From Hyperoodon ampullatus (lineage: Eukaryota > Chordata > Mammalia > Artiodactyla > Ziphiidae): a DNA stretch of 64,000 bases. This document shows, piece after piece, positions 34,601 to 49,600 of the stretch. Positions within the stretch are counted from its first letter, which is position 1; each line of letters opens with the position of its first letter. The position numbers were made by a program, and so were the translations under genes. The notes beneath the pieces were generated by a model. It did no database searches, was not told where the DNA came from, and saw nothing but the letters and a program-made list of their open reading frames with translations. The stretch covers positions 162,045,980-162,109,979 of the forward strand of contig OX457057.1 in the NCBI GenBank assembly GCA_949752795.1. The letters are read 5' to 3'.

Positions 34601-37600
34601 AAAACATTGCTTGGTGTAGGAAACCTGTTGCCTATGTGACAAAATCCAAACTTCTGAGTTTGGTAAATAAGACCCTTTATAACTGAATGGAGTCAGGTGT
34701 ACTGGCTAAAAGTGCAATCTAAGGTCAGGTTTGTGGGATCAAAATATAGACTCTAAATAGTCATTAGACTGCATGACATTGGGCATGTAATTTCACCTAT
34801 CTAAGCTCCCTCTGTAAAACGGAGATAATGTAACAGTTCTTCCACCCTTGGGTTGTGAAGAGTGAAGAGACAATCCCCAGTAATTCTCAGCACAGTGCCT
34901 GACACATTGTCAGAGACCAATCAATGCCAGCTATTTATTATGAATAATCTGGTTCCAATCTACCTTTCCAGACCTCAATATTCCAGTTTTATAGCCATGA
35001 ACCTGAGGCTCCGAATCTTTCACTATTTCCTGGATGCGCCAAACTTTTAAAACTGGTTTTCTGATGACCTCGATCTCCACGCTCTCCTTGGATGAGCTAA
35101 CACCTATGATAATAAAATCTACAGCTCCAGCCCACACTCCTCGCCTAAGCTACAGATTTTAGCTCCTAAATAACTAGTCAACATTTACTCCTGGATGTTC
35201 CTGTCAAGGTGAGATTTCACTGTGTGTGGGTTTTCCCCCACCACCAAGCAATTCCTGGACACCAGCTGGGTGTCCTACAATTTAACTTAATTCTAACACT
35301 ATCTACCCGGAGATAGCATCAGACTCCACAGGTTAAGGGCTCAGTCCCATAGGACTGCCCTCCACTTCAGATGGCAATTGCAAGTCCAGGTTGTCACCTG
35401 TGCTTCTGACCAGCTGGCTATAAATTAGAGGTCCCTATGAGCCCCTGTTTGGGTTCGATTAATTAATTAATTAATTAATAATTAATACAACAGGGAGAGG
35501 ACAGTCTCTTCAATAAATGGTGCTGGGAAAACTGGGCGGTCACATGCAAAGGAACAAAACTGGACAACTATTTTATAACATATGCAAAAATTAACTCAAA
35601 ATGGATTAAAGACTTGAACTTAAGACCTGACACCATAAAACTCCTAGAAGAAAACATATGCAGTGAGCTCCTTGACATTGGTCTTGGCAATTATTTTTTG
35701 GATTTGACACCAAAAGCAAAGGCAACAAAAGCAAAAATAAACAAGTGGGACTACATCAAACCAAAAAGCTTCTGTACAGCAAAGGAAACCATCAACAAAA
35801 CAAGAAGACAACCTACTGAATGGGAGAAAATATTTGCAAATCATATATCTGATAAGCGGTTACTATCCAAAATATATAAAGAACTCATATAACTCAATAG
35901 CAAAAAAATAATCCAATTAAAAAATGAGCAGATCTGAATAGACATTTTTCCAAAGAAGACATACAAGTGGCCAACAGATACATGAAAAGGTGCTCAACAT
36001 CACTAATCACAAGGGAAATGCAAATCAAACCACAATGAGACCTCACCTCATACCTGTTAGAATGGCTATCATCAAAGAGACAAGAAATAACCAGTGTTGG
36101 TAAGGCTGTGGAGAAAAGGGAACCCTTGTGCATCACTGGTGGGAACATAAATTGGTGCAGCCACTGTGGAAAACAGTATGGAGGTTCTTCAAAAAATTAA
36201 AAATAGAACTGCCATATGATCCAGGAATTCTACTTCTAGGTATTTAACTGAAGAGAGAACAAAAGCCCTAATTCAAAAAGATATCTGCACCCCCATATTC
36301 ACTGCAGTACTATTTACAATATCCAAGGTATGGAAACAACCTAAGTACTCATCAATGTATGAATGGATAAAGAAAAAAAAAATGTGGTATATATACAATG
36401 GAATATTACTCAGCCATAAAAAAGAATAAAATCTTGCCATTTGCAACAACACTGATGGCCCTTGAGCGCATTACACTAAGTGAAATAAGTCAGAGAAAGA
36501 TAAATACTGTATGATCTCACTTACAGAATCTAAAACAAAACGAAACAAAATAAACCCAAGTTCACAGATACTGAGAACAGATGGGTGGTTGCCAGAGGCT
36601 GGGGGGTCGGGGGGTGGGAGAAATGGGTGAAGGGAATCAAAAGGTACAAACGTCCAGTTATAAAATAAGTCATCAGGATGGTGACTATGGTAAATAATAC
36701 TGTACTGGATATTTGAAAGTTGCTAAGTGAACAGATCTCAAAAGTTCTCCTCACAAGAAAAAAAAAAAATCTGTACCTATATATGGTGATGTTTGTTAAC
36801 TAGACTTATTGTGGTGATCATTTCACAATATGTACAAATACTGAATCATTATGCTGTACATCTGAAACTAACATAATGTACAATTATACCTCAATAAAAA
36901 AAAAATTTGCTAGGGCGGCTCACAGGTCTTGGGAAACCAGGTTACTCCCTAGATTACTGGTTTATTACAAACGGTATCAATCAAGAGCCAATGAAGAGAT
37001 ACATAGGTTGAGGTCCTGAACAAAGAAGCTTCTGTCTTTGTGGAGTTTGGGGCCTGGCATGGTGGCACATGGAAACTTTTGGTTCACCAACCTGTAAAGT
37101 TCCCCGAACCCCGTACTGTTGGAATTTTTATATAGGCTTCCTTACGTAGGCAAGATCAATTAGTAACTCCAGCCATCATCAGTTATTTCCAGCTCCTCTC
37201 CCCTCTCTGGAGAAAGGGCAAGGGTGCGGGGCTGAAAATTCCAAGCTTCTAATTATGGCTTGTTCTTTCTGGTGAACAGCCTCCATCCAGGAGGCATCCA
37301 GGAACCAACCCAGAATCACCTCAATAGAACAAGATATGCTCCTAGTGTTCCTACCACTTAGGAATTTACAAGGGTTTTAGGAGCTGTGTGTTAGGAACTG
37401 GGGACAGAATCCAATATATCTATTTCTTATTATTTTACGCAAGGAAACAAAATATCCAGAATTAAATTCATTATCTTCCTCTGCTCCATCTCCCTAAGTC
37501 TGCTCCTTTCTATATATTCCTAAGATAGCTAACAGCGTCATTATACACTTAGTCATCCAATCCAGAAATTTAGGAGTCATTTTTAACTTTTTCCTTTCTC

Positions 37601-40600
37601 TCAACTGTCTCACTCAGCCCAAATGTTCACCAAGTTCCTTCCATTCCAGTTCTTGAGTATCCCCTAGATGTCCAGGTTTTAGTTTGGACTCACTGCATGT
37701 GCATTTACTACAACAGCCCCCAAGGGCTCTCATCTCAGCTTGCCCTTCCCCATTCATCCTCCACAACGCTGCTACAATTCGTTTTCTGAAACTCAGATCT
37801 GATCTTTCCACATTCAAACTCTTTTCCATGGCCTCCCAGTGCCTAAGGAGAAAGTCTCTACTTCAGCTCAACCACACAGTCTCCTGCGCTTGCCATGCTC
37901 TTCTATCATTTCTTGTCGCTCTTGTCTCTGCTCTGTCCTCCACCTAGAACAGGGTTAACTCAGGGAGCCTGTGAACTGGATGGAAACAAAATTACATTTT
38001 TATTTTCACCAACTTCTACCTGAAACTTAGCATTTCCTTCAGTTATGATGGTAGGCAGCAAACCACAGTATTAGCATTACCTGTGACTTTCTCAACAGAA
38101 GAAATCAATAAATTTTTCATATCATATTAGCATTGTTGCCGACACTGCAAAGTATCATTTATATTTATGGTCTGAAATTATGGTAGTTACTAGATCACTC
38201 TAAATCTTGTTATTTAATGTGTAAATAACGAAGCACATGTTACTCTATCACAAATTAGCTTTTTGTAATTTTAGGTTAAAAAATATATACTTCAATATTA
38301 TTAGTTTTGTTTATAAGTCTACGTATTTTAATTTATGTATTTAAAAACATTATTTTGAGAAAGGATTCAGAAACTTCTCTAGACTGCCAAAGGAGTCACT
38401 TGCACAAAAAAAGGTTAAGAGTCCTTTTCCAAACCTAGGGTGTTCTTTCCCACTGTATCTTCCTGCAGGATTGCTATTCACCCTTTAAGACTTTGTTGAA
38501 ACTATCACTCTAGCCCTAACTTCTAGACACCCTCTTCTTCCCCTCCACATTCCCACAGGCCCTCTGTATATGTCTGGCTCCCCCATTAGATAAAGCTCCT
38601 TGAAGGCAGGAAGGTGTCATTCATTTTTGTATATTCAACACCTAGTTCAGAGCCTGCCACACAGAGTGAAACAAAATTTTGTTCAATAAATAAATGAATG
38701 AATATAGAAGAATACAAGCAGATCAAATATTTTATTCTCAAAATCTGGGTTTGAATCCTGGCTAACAATTAGTAGCTTTGTGAATTTGGGAAAGTCATGT
38801 AACTCTTTTAAACCTCTTTCTCGGGTCTGAAATGTGGATAAATCTCCCCTACTTATTGCACTCTTGTCAAGAGGATTAAATAAGGTAACTGTGTGAAAGT
38901 GCTTTGTCAAGTTGCAAGGGCTATACAAAATTTAGTTATCATTATACCAAGTTATCCAGTAATACATTTTAAAAATTGTGCTAAGGTCAGTCCATTATTT
39001 AAAACCCATCTCCAGCCAATCCCTCTACCTGCCTGCTATGGACTGAATGTTCATGACCCCCCTAGAATTCACAGGGTGAAGCCCCAATATGGTGGTATTT
39101 GGAGGTGGGATTTTGGGGAGGAGTCCTCATGATGGGATTAGTGCCTTTATAAGAAGAGACATGATAGAGATGATTCCTCTTTCATTCTTTCTCTGCAATG
39201 TGAGGATACAGGAAGAAGACTGCTGCCTGTGAATCACAAAGAGGGCTTTCACCAGAACCCTACCATGGTGGCAACCTGATCTTGGACTTCCAGTATCCAG
39301 AACTGTGAAAAATAAATCCCTATTGTTTAAGCCACACGGTCCATGATATCTCGTTATAGCAGCCACACTAAGACACTGCCCTATGCTGTAGAGTGTATCC
39401 AGGAGCTTTTCTCTAAATGTACCAGTCCTTTGTACTTTCAGGTCTTTGTGCCCTCACTTCCATTATACTTCCTGTTATTTTGCCCAATGCCCTTCCCTCT
39501 TGGCAGCCTGGGTAGCGTCTATGGATTCTTCAATACTCAGCCCAAGTGTTAATAACCTCCTCTACAAACCTTTTTCTGGCCTCTCCCTTCCCCTGCACCT
39601 TGCACAATATATGAGAGTTAACCTTCTCTGAGTCTCTAGACAGCAGGCCTATTCTTCTCATCCATCAGGAATGCATGTTTGCCTAAGCATAAAATTGGAC
39701 AAGCAGAAGTGATTAGAAAATATATGAAATGAATCAGTGACACTGTATGCTTCTGGTTATTTGTAAGAACAGCAGAGCCCTAGCCTGATAAGTTTAAATT
39801 CTGAATGATGAATCTGTCAAAAGTGCTTTAAATATTCAGTTTCACCTCATTATAAATGTAAATCCATTCACTCTAGCAAAGCAAGTTGAAGTTCATCTTG
39901 CAATGTCTATTTCAACAGTCATATCAACGCAGAGTACTGTGTCATTGAAAATAGCACCCTGAGGAGGCTCAGACAAGAGACCACAGCACCTCTGAATTCC
40001 TCCCATTCTCACTATGTCTGCAAGGAGAACAGGAATGAGAATTCTAGCCCAGACCCCTTATCTCAGAGTGTGACAATGGAGAACAGAGGCCAGAGGGATG
40101 GCAGTCAGTTCCACACACAAAGAGTTACATAGGCTAACCTTTGCAGAGTAGGAGGAGGCAGTGGTGATCTTCCAGGCCCAAGGGCAACTCTACAGGGGAA
40201 TTTCTGACCCTCTTATAGAGTTGCCTTAAGGTTTGCTCAATTCTCAGGAGACAGGAAACAGTTCCCAAGAAAGCACAGGAGTATGATAAAAACCACCAAG
40301 GCAATGATACACAGACAGTAACTGATTTAGACCAAATTTCAAGTTTGAGATTTAGTTTAAGATCAAGCAGAAGGAAATAAAGTTATCCCCTAATTACACT
40401 GTCGTAAATGATCTCACTTCCTACTTCAGAGACACACAAAGCGTGCATTAGGGAAAACTTTCAATTTCCTGCCATCCACCTTTAGATCTATTTCCCCCAG
40501 TACTCTGAGAACAAGTTGCCTGATTTGCTTTTGTAGTCCCTTGAGTTCTTCAGTTCCTAAAAGTCATGAGCCAGCTTGCTCAATGATGCCCCATTTAATT

Positions 40601-43600
40601 TATTAACTATTCCCTTACCTAAACGTCCTCTATAACCTCCTTACCTACAGTTAGGAAGGTGCTCAAGAGCTGCTCCGTGGCAACAGGCTTGATCTCTGTC
40701 CGCAGATTAACAAATCTGCCAACCACCAAGGGGGCTCGGCGGAAACCCAGAATCCTGGTTTGGAAGGTTGAACAGAAGAGAAAAATCTTTGGGGATATAT
40801 TTTAAACAGTAGTTTTTTCTTTTTTTTGGCTGCATTGTGCAGCTTGAGGGATATTAGTTCCCCAACCAGGGATCGAACCGGGCCCCTGGCAGTGAGAGCG
40901 CAGAGTCTTAACCACTAACCACAGGACTGCCGGGGAATTCCCTGAACAGTAGTCTTAAAAATCATGGTTAATCATATTAGGTGTGTAAAGGTATTGCTGA
41001 TTGCTGGTAAGGTACATATTACATTACATTTTACAGGTTTACATTACATTTACATTACATTTTAGAGGTACATATATTTATGAATTTAATATCAAGATGT
41101 AAATAATTTATGTAAGACAAATCTAGCAAAATGTGAGCAACTGTTAAACCTAGGGAGTGGGTATATGGGTTCACTATACTATTCTTTCTACGTCTGTTAG
41201 AAATTTTTCATAATAAAATTTTAAAATTTAACAAAGCATTAAAAAAAAATTGGGCCTAAACCCATACAGGGCTTCAAACCTTTACATAAAACATTGACAG
41301 AAAACTATACAGATTAATCTAAAAGGATAAACTCACGGGACAACTTAAATATAGATACATTTGAAGATACTTCTAATGGTCTAAGAGTGCAACCTTATCG
41401 TTGAGCACCATCATTTTTTTTAAAAAAGGAAATTTTCTGGCTAAAAAATACACACTCGCTGAAGAACAGTTGGAGGGGCAGGATTTCGAACACACAGAAA
41501 ATTTATGGGAGAAAATTAAAATCATCCATAATTCCACAACCGAGAAGTAACTACTGCCATTTCGGCATAAGACCATTTTTTCCTTCACATGTATATATAA
41601 ACACATACTCACTCTTGTGTGTATATACACAATTGAGATTATGTTATATGCACTTCTGTCTCCTGCTTTTCACTCATCATTGTATCATGAGCCTTTTCTC
41701 ATGTTATTAGAAAAGCCTTTAAAAATGACTGTGCACATGGGCATATGTATATGTATAACTGATTCACTTTGTTATAAAGCAGAAACTAACACACCATTGT
41801 AAAGCAATTATACTCCAATAAAGATGTTAAAAAAAAATGACTGTGCAATAAATAATCCATTGTTCAGGGCTGCTGACTGACTCTGTCCTAAACTTATTTT
41901 TAGAAAAGCCACAAAAGCAAGGAGATCAATAGATGTCAAAATAACATAAAAGGGCTTCCCTGGTGGCGCAGTGGTTGAGAGTCCGCCTGCCGATGCAGGG
42001 GACGCGGGTTCGTGTCCCGGTTTGGGAAGAGCCCACATGCCGCGGAGCCGCTGGGCCCGTGAGCCATGGCCGCTGAGCCTGCGCGTCCGGAGTCTGTGCT
42101 CCGCAGCGGGAGAGGCCACAGCAGTGAGAGGCCCGCATACCGCAAAATAAATAAATAATAATAAATAAAATAAAAGAAGCCTTAAAAAAAATAATAATAA
42201 CATAAAAAATGAGAGAACTTCCTGAAGCCAGAGGAGGTGGTTAAATCCTAATGTAATGGAGAAATAGCAACCCAGAGCAGAAAAGTATAAGGTGGGAAAG
42301 AAAGTGGGGAAGTATTTTTTCTCCCCATTGACTGTTGTCAGACCTTCAAAGAACAGCAGCCACTTAGTGCTGGGAAGCCATGTCCAGTGGCACCTGAGCT
42401 TGGGTGCGGCAGTTAACAAAAGGGGTAGGGGGACTGGCCACAGAATATCTTTCAGACTCTGAGGGAGGGAAGGGCTTTAAAATACAAGACCCCCAAAGCA
42501 CAGGTGATAAATTGAAACGTTATAGAGACTTCCCTGGCAGTCCAGTCGTTAATACTCGGTGCTTCCACTGCAAGGGGCACAGGTCAGATCCCTGGTCAGG
42601 GAACTAGGATCCTGCATGCTGTGTGGCGAGGCCACAAAAATAAATAAATAAATAGAAACGTGATTACATTTAATTAACATCAAAAGTAATTTCCATACAA
42701 AGACCACTTCACTCTAAGTTAACAAACAGGTGTTGTGCTGTGCAAAGGAGGTACTAATCTCTACCCATAATTGGGGGAATATAAAATAACAATGAGATAC
42801 CACTTTACATATATTAGATTAACTAAAATTAGTATGTTGGATAATATAAAATATTGGTATGGATATAGGAAAAAGATCTTCATGAACTGCTGGTGTCCAT
42901 CAACAGAGAAACAGGAAGGGGTCTAGGGATGAAGAAAATAAGGAAACAAACGAGGTCTTGGAAAGACTGATACTAATGTGCAATTAAGTGATGAGTAGGA
43001 TTTATCCAACTCTTTCCCACTAGGCCTTAGAAGAGGCAGTGAAAATTCATGGTATTGTGAACAAACATTTATTTAATTCTTCCCTTTCATTAGATGTTTA
43101 GATTGCTTCCATATTTTCACTACTGAAAATACTACCAGCTAAGATCTTGGTGTATGTATCTTTGAATTTCTGATTCTCTAGGGTACTTCCTAGAACTATC
43201 TGGGATGTTTGCATAAAAAGGTAGTTACTCATTCAAAGGGTATGAACATTAAGGTTTTTGATACATAATGCCGGAGTTCTTAAAAGAATGACTGAACCAA
43301 TTAACAATGACAGAAGCAGTATACGAACGTTAATGTATTCCTGCCAATAAAGTATTATCTTTTTTCTAATCTTTGCCATTTTCAGTAGGAGAAAATAGTA
43401 TCCCATTGTTTCAACTGGATTTTTTTTTGGCCACGCTGCATGGCTTGTGGGATCTTAGTTCCCTGACCAGGGATTGAATCCTGGCCCACAGCAGTGAAAG
43501 TGCAGAGTCCTAACCACTGGACCACAAGGGAATTCCTTGGATTTTATTTTATTACTAGTGAAGATGAACTCCCTCTGTCATATTTATTAGCAATCAATAA

Positions 43601-46600
43601 TTTCTATTCAACCAACTGTGTTCTTAGACCATTTTCTACTAGCGTTTTAGAGCATGTATAAGATTTTCTAAACATTTATATATTAAGGCTATTAATGCTT
43701 AGATTATATTAGATTCAAGTATTTTCCTAAGTTTGCTTTTAAATTTTGTTTGATGTTTCTTGACATGAGTTAATTTTTTTTTAATTTAGTTGAATCTATT
43801 TTTTTCTTTGTGATTTTTAAATTATGGCTTTTATGCTTAGAAAATCCTTCCTAATCCAGAAAAAAGACAAAAATTCACCTTTATTTTCTTCTGGTTTCCT
43901 TATAGATTCATTTTTAAAATATTGTGAATAATTTCTTTTAAAGTCTACCAATATGCCCTGATTAAAGAGCTGATCAGAGGAGCAACTGGGATATTAGACA
44001 ATTCAGTTACAAGGATCCTGACTAGTAACTTGCTAAAAAAATATTAATTTTCCTAGTTAACTTATACGTTTAGAATTCACATCTATTTTCCCTGTTAGAA
44101 TTATCCTCGTTATTGAAGCTGTGCATATTTTGTATGAAGGACAATAAAATTCACATATATGTCATGCTATATGTTTCTAGCATATGAGGATAAGTGAGTA
44201 TTATTTAAAACAAAATCAAAACAAAACAAAAATCAGGACTGCCAGGCCCAATTAGTGACCAGTTCAATTTAGGGACTTGAATTCAAACTCTGGTTTTCTT
44301 CCTGCCATTTTATTTACCAAGAACATCTTCACTCATGCCAATGAGAGAGGGCATAACAGAATGAAATGACAATGAAATGACCTAAAAAAGCCTGGAGTTA
44401 AGACATTTACTTTGGTACTCCTAGTACCACCCAAATAATGAGGAACTCATACAAATTTAATGGAATTAATCAGTTATCTAAAGTAGGTAACAAGTTATTA
44501 GATTTCATTTTTTTATTACATTCCTTTGAAAGGCGTCCACAAGTCCTCTCCAAGATATTTCTAAAAGGAAACAAAATGAATGTAACCCACTGTGATTACA
44601 CATACCTGTCCAAATGAAAGGCTGCTACCTCTGCATTGTGTCTATCATAACCAGCATAAGGTTCCCCTTCTACCACATAGTCTCGGTTATACCTGCAGAG
44701 TGAATGGGAAGCACAGATGTAGACATGAATTACATCAGTACCAGAGGCGACAGCACAAGAGGCAGAATAGAAATTTGCAAGCCTAATTTTGCTCTAGAAA
44801 ACTTCTTTGTCAATCCTGAGAACAGTCATGGATTAGCATAGATCACTGGTTGATGTGATGAAGATGAAGTGGAGAAGAAAACTAGAATTATACATCTACC
44901 TCTGCAATCATTCTATGAATAAAACACAGATGTTATTTTTATCCCTCTAAAAGACTTTCAATGTAGCTTAAGTAAAACTATAAGGTACTTTTCTGGAAGG
45001 TGAGGACCATCTTTGTACCTTCAGCACAGTGTTAAGCCTATAGTTCATGCTTAATAAATGTCTACTGAAATGTTTATTAGACTAAGCTGAAGTAAAAGGA
45101 AAATATGGCAAGGCTTACCAGAATGGCTATGGCAAGGCTTATTAGAGAAGTTTAAATTTCTTGGGGAAAAAAATGGTCTGGATATGCCTCTGTTTTTGTT
45201 AACAAGGAGGCAAAGGTACATTTGCCTTCCCTGTTAATGGGAAGAACTAGACACAATTCACCTATGACCTCTACTGTTCACTTGCATTTCCTCAATCAAA
45301 AGGAGACCTATCAGGCTTTACAAGACAGAAATAAGTTGAGAATGACGTGAAGAGGAGCCACTCCACTAAGGACACTTGGATCTCCAATGCTGAAAAGGCC
45401 ATGGGGAAGTGGGAAATGGTACTATACAAGGCAGTGACCTTCAACATAAATGACCACAGAATAAAAGTAAAACCATGTCCACCAAACACATTTTCAAATC
45501 AAAGTGATGAAACATTTATGTTAGAAGACAGACACGCAAAACCACCTGGTTGGACACCAGTTTCTTCCTAGCATGGTCAATATACTCAAACATGGGCTTC
45601 CCTGGTGGCGCAGCGGTTGAGAGTCCACCTGCCGATGCAGGGGACACGGGTTCGTGCCCCGGTCCGGGAAGATCCCACATGCCGCGGAGCGGCTGGGCCC
45701 GTGAGCCATGGCCGCTGAGCCTGCGCGTCCGGAGCCTGTGCTCCGCAACGGGAGAGGCCACAACAGTGAGAGGCCCGCGTACCGCAAAAAAAAAAAAAAG
45801 AAAAAAAATATATATATACTCAAACATATTTTTTTGTTTCTAGTGTCAAAGCATCATTTAGGCTGCCAAGGATTACACCTGTTACCTCCAAATTAAAAGT
45901 CTCAATTTTTACACAGGACTGCAGCAAAAGCTGACACTATTCAAGCACTTCTCTCTCCACTACAGCTGCAGGCTGTCCATAAAGCTGGGCGACAGTCCTT
46001 GAATACCTTATTTCTCAGAACTCCAGAGGAGCCACAGGAAGATTTGTGGTGATGTGCAGTCCATTCCTTTCAGTGAAACATTAGAGAACTTTCCAGTACA
46101 TGGAAAGGCTGCTTGGAGTGAAATGTAAAACCCTAGAAAAATCCAGGAACTTTGGGAGTAGGCTGGAGAAACAGGGAGGGAAGGAAAAGGGAAAGGAAGA
46201 AGAATCAAAATGAAAGAACTGCATTGGAGTCCAAAGGTGTGAATCCTTAGTTCATGCTTTGGTTATGAGAAATACGGAAAGTCAGAACTCTGGATCTCAT
46301 TTTCCCCAGCTGTAAAATGAGTAGTTGGACTAGCTGACCTCCAAGGTCCCTTTCAGCACTTCCTAAGATCAGTCACTGACTTCTACCCACCCCCAGGCCC
46401 TTGCCGTCTTGTTCCTTTCCCACCATAACTGCAGTTTTTGCCTGTGAAAATCAATTTACTTCCAGAAAGGATACAGCTATTGGGTTGGCCAAAAGGTTCG
46501 TTCAGTTAGTGAACACGCTGTTCAATAAAGATCTTCGTGAAAGTGAAAAACGTCTTTTTTTACTTAAAGCCCCATTAACTTTTTGGCCAACCCAATATAC

Positions 46601-49600
46601 TGAAAAAAATCACTTTTATAATAATGTAGTAAGGAAAAATGTGCAAATAAAGGCATCACTGTATTCCTATATATTTCATGTACTATACAAATCTTCCATC
46701 TCTGGCAGGAGGACATGGACAACCAGGCTCCAGAAATGCTGAACCACAAGTGGCTGTTAAAGAAACGTGCACGTCTCGACTTAGCAGAAAGGTCTCAGAT
46801 CCTCCTCTCAACAGAGCAATCCATCTTAAGTCACTGACAGAGCAGCAAAATTCATACAGTAACTGCCAATAAATCACTCCTATCCTTCTGGTGAAGGACA
46901 TCAGAATGTGACCAAGAACATTAATTTGCACTTACACTAGGACTAAATAGCCTCAGAGGCCCGCAGGGTCAGAATAGCAATTTGCTGGGTGTTTGGGGGC
47001 TGGAGTCAATTTCTACAAGCACTTAAATGTGCACCCACTTTCCCCACCCCGGGAGAGTGCCGGGTGTAATCAGCCCAGGTCAGTGTGTGCAGTGACCAGA
47101 GCGCTATCACCTACTGCAGGGGCTCGACAGCTTGCGGGAGGTGGGGCAGGAGCATCTCTGGAGCTGGGCGTAGACAAGGGCTCTGCAGAAGGTGACGGGG
47201 GAGGAAGGGGCCGCACTGACAAGAATAAAGAGCTGGGTGTAGAGAGGAGGACCAGGCTGTGAGGGGCTGGCCACTAGGCTGTGCAGGCTGGGTTTTGTCT
47301 GGTGAGCAATGGGAATCCCTGGATGTTTTAAAGTTGGGGAGCACAGTGATTATATGGGTATTTGGGAGAAGAATGAAAGCGGATTCCAGGATGGTCTGGA
47401 AGAGGAAAGTAATGGGAAGGCTGCAGTGGTAGTAAGAGATATGAGATGAAGCAATAGTGACTAAGGTTAGCTTATGCATTTATCTGCTGCCACGTCCACT
47501 AGTCACCAGTCTGGCCTCTTCCTCCCTCCAGGTATGCTTTGTCTGAATACCCCAGCCCTATCTGCAAAGCACCTGGACTAATACTAATGTTGTGCACCGT
47601 CAGTAATATCTGCCTTCTAACACTTCCTGCTGTCCCATCTCACCTTCGATTCTTAGTGTACAGATAGTCGGTGTGGAGAGGGTATCCTTTTATTTAAACA
47701 CAAAATGCCTGCAACTCATCTCTTTTTACATGAATTTAATTTTTGTTTTTAGTCTGTCTTCCTTCCATCATCCTGCTTATGCTGCGATCTCTCAGGCTAC
47801 AAATCAAGAGGTCAAAGATCGTATTTCAAAAGGAAAGTAGCAAATTTTTGATGATGGGTGATCCATGTCATCTCTCTTACAGGAAGGCCAACAAATTTAA
47901 GAGAATCACACGTGTGTGGCAGAACACAAGCTGCTCACACTCTGACAGCTCCCTTAGTTACTGCAGGGTGATCTTGTCAAGTTGTTCTTTCTCAAGTTAT
48001 TCTTTCTAAGTCTCAGTTTCTTACGCTGGAAATAAGAACTGCAACTGCCCACAGTTGTGACAAAGGTTAAAAGCATCAACAGATACAAAAGTACTTAGTG
48101 TAATGCCTGGCAAATGGTGCGCATGCAACAGAAATTAGATCCAAGTCCCACATAACTATGCTTTTTCCTCATTACCTGCCAATCAGACTTTCTATTCTCC
48201 AAAAGTCTACTGCATTTTAAAACTTTCCTGATTTCCACATCTTCCACACACCATGCTTCCCAGTTCCAGGGAAATGCAGATCCCTTCCATTTCTGGAATT
48301 CCAATAATATTAGCTCTCTGCTTGCCTATTATCTACTGATATTTGGCTCATGAAGGGAGCTAAGCCAACTACTCTGGTCACAGTTGGTTTCTGCACCCCT
48401 TCACCCCATATTTCTTCTCCCACTCCAGCAAGAGACCCAAAGTTATGTGTTATAATTTTCTCAAAAGCTCTACTGAGGAATGAAAAAAATGTTTAGTACA
48501 CAGAAAATTTTAGACATTACAAATTTTGAGAAAATCCACTAGTAACTAATTCCTGTCAAAAGAATATAAATCACCACCATGTTAACCTATTTCAAGTTCA
48601 TATACAAACAGAAAACTTTAAAAAAATTAATTATACTGTAGAATGGCCACATGAATGATCTCTGTAGATCCTTAAGAAAGTGATCACTGTGTAACAACAC
48701 ATGATCTAGCCCTCTCTAGTTCAAATTTGGACTGAGGCAACTAAAATGGCCCAGTTCTTGTTGTTGTCACTACACACGTATTAGAATGACCAAAATCCAA
48801 AACACTCACAACACCAAATGCTGTTGAGGATGTGGAATAACAAGAACTCTCATTCGCTGCTGATGGGAATGTAAAACGTTACAGCTACTTTGGAAGACAG
48901 ACTGGCAGTTTCCTATAAAATTGAACATACTCTTACCATATGATCCAGCAATTGTGCTCCTTGGTATTTACCCAAATGAACTAAGAACTTATATCTGCAC
49001 AAATCCTGCACATGAATGTTTATAGCAGCTTTATTCGTAACTGCCAAAACTTGGAGGCAACCAAGATGACCTTGAGTAGGTGAATGGATAAACCAACTGT
49101 GGTACAGCTATACAATGGAATATTATTTAGCAAAAAAAAAAAAAAAAAAAAGCTATCAAGCCACAAAAAGACATGGAGGAACCTTAAGACACAGAGAGAA
49201 GCCAATCTGAACAGGTTACAAAAGGTATGATTCCAACTATATGGCATTCTGGAAAAGGCAAAACCATGGAGACAGTAAAAAGATTAGGGGTTGCCAGGGG
49301 TTCAGGGGGAGGAAGGGAAGGATGAATAGATAGAACACAGGGGACGCTGAGGCCAGGGAAGCTATTCTGTATGATACTGTAATGGTGAATACTTATTATA
49401 AGTTTATTGAAACTCTCACAGAATGTACAACACAAAGAGTGAACTTAATGTAAATTATGGGCTTTAGTTAATAAATTAATATTGGCTCATCAACTGTAAC
49501 AAATGTACTAATTTGATGGAAGACGTTAATAATTGGAGAGACTGGGGAAGAGAGGGGAGGGGTATATAGGATCTTTCTGCACTCTCCCCTTGATTTTTCT

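Larger units (their letters stand above)
30237..40644. other. FAM20B intron 4 (10.4 kb, repeat-rich)
   Basis: Contains SINEs, L1 relics, a MIR pair, L2 pieces, an ancient LTR split by an L1, and an MLT1 LTR (listed separately). Between them the sequence looks unique, notably 39,650-40,620. No exon beyond those of FAM20B was recognised. Confidence 0.55.

Noticed and set aside
41952..42160. tRNA gene
   Set aside because: The A and B box-like motifs belong to tRNA-Glu-derived SINE heads; the same holds for the other SINE copies. No cloverleaf with intact acceptor stem was seen.
46993..47262. Plus-strand gene in a GC-rich intronic block
   Set aside because: An 89-residue Gly-rich frame without a domain. 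The sequence resembles an old repeat and lies antisense inside a FAM20B intron.
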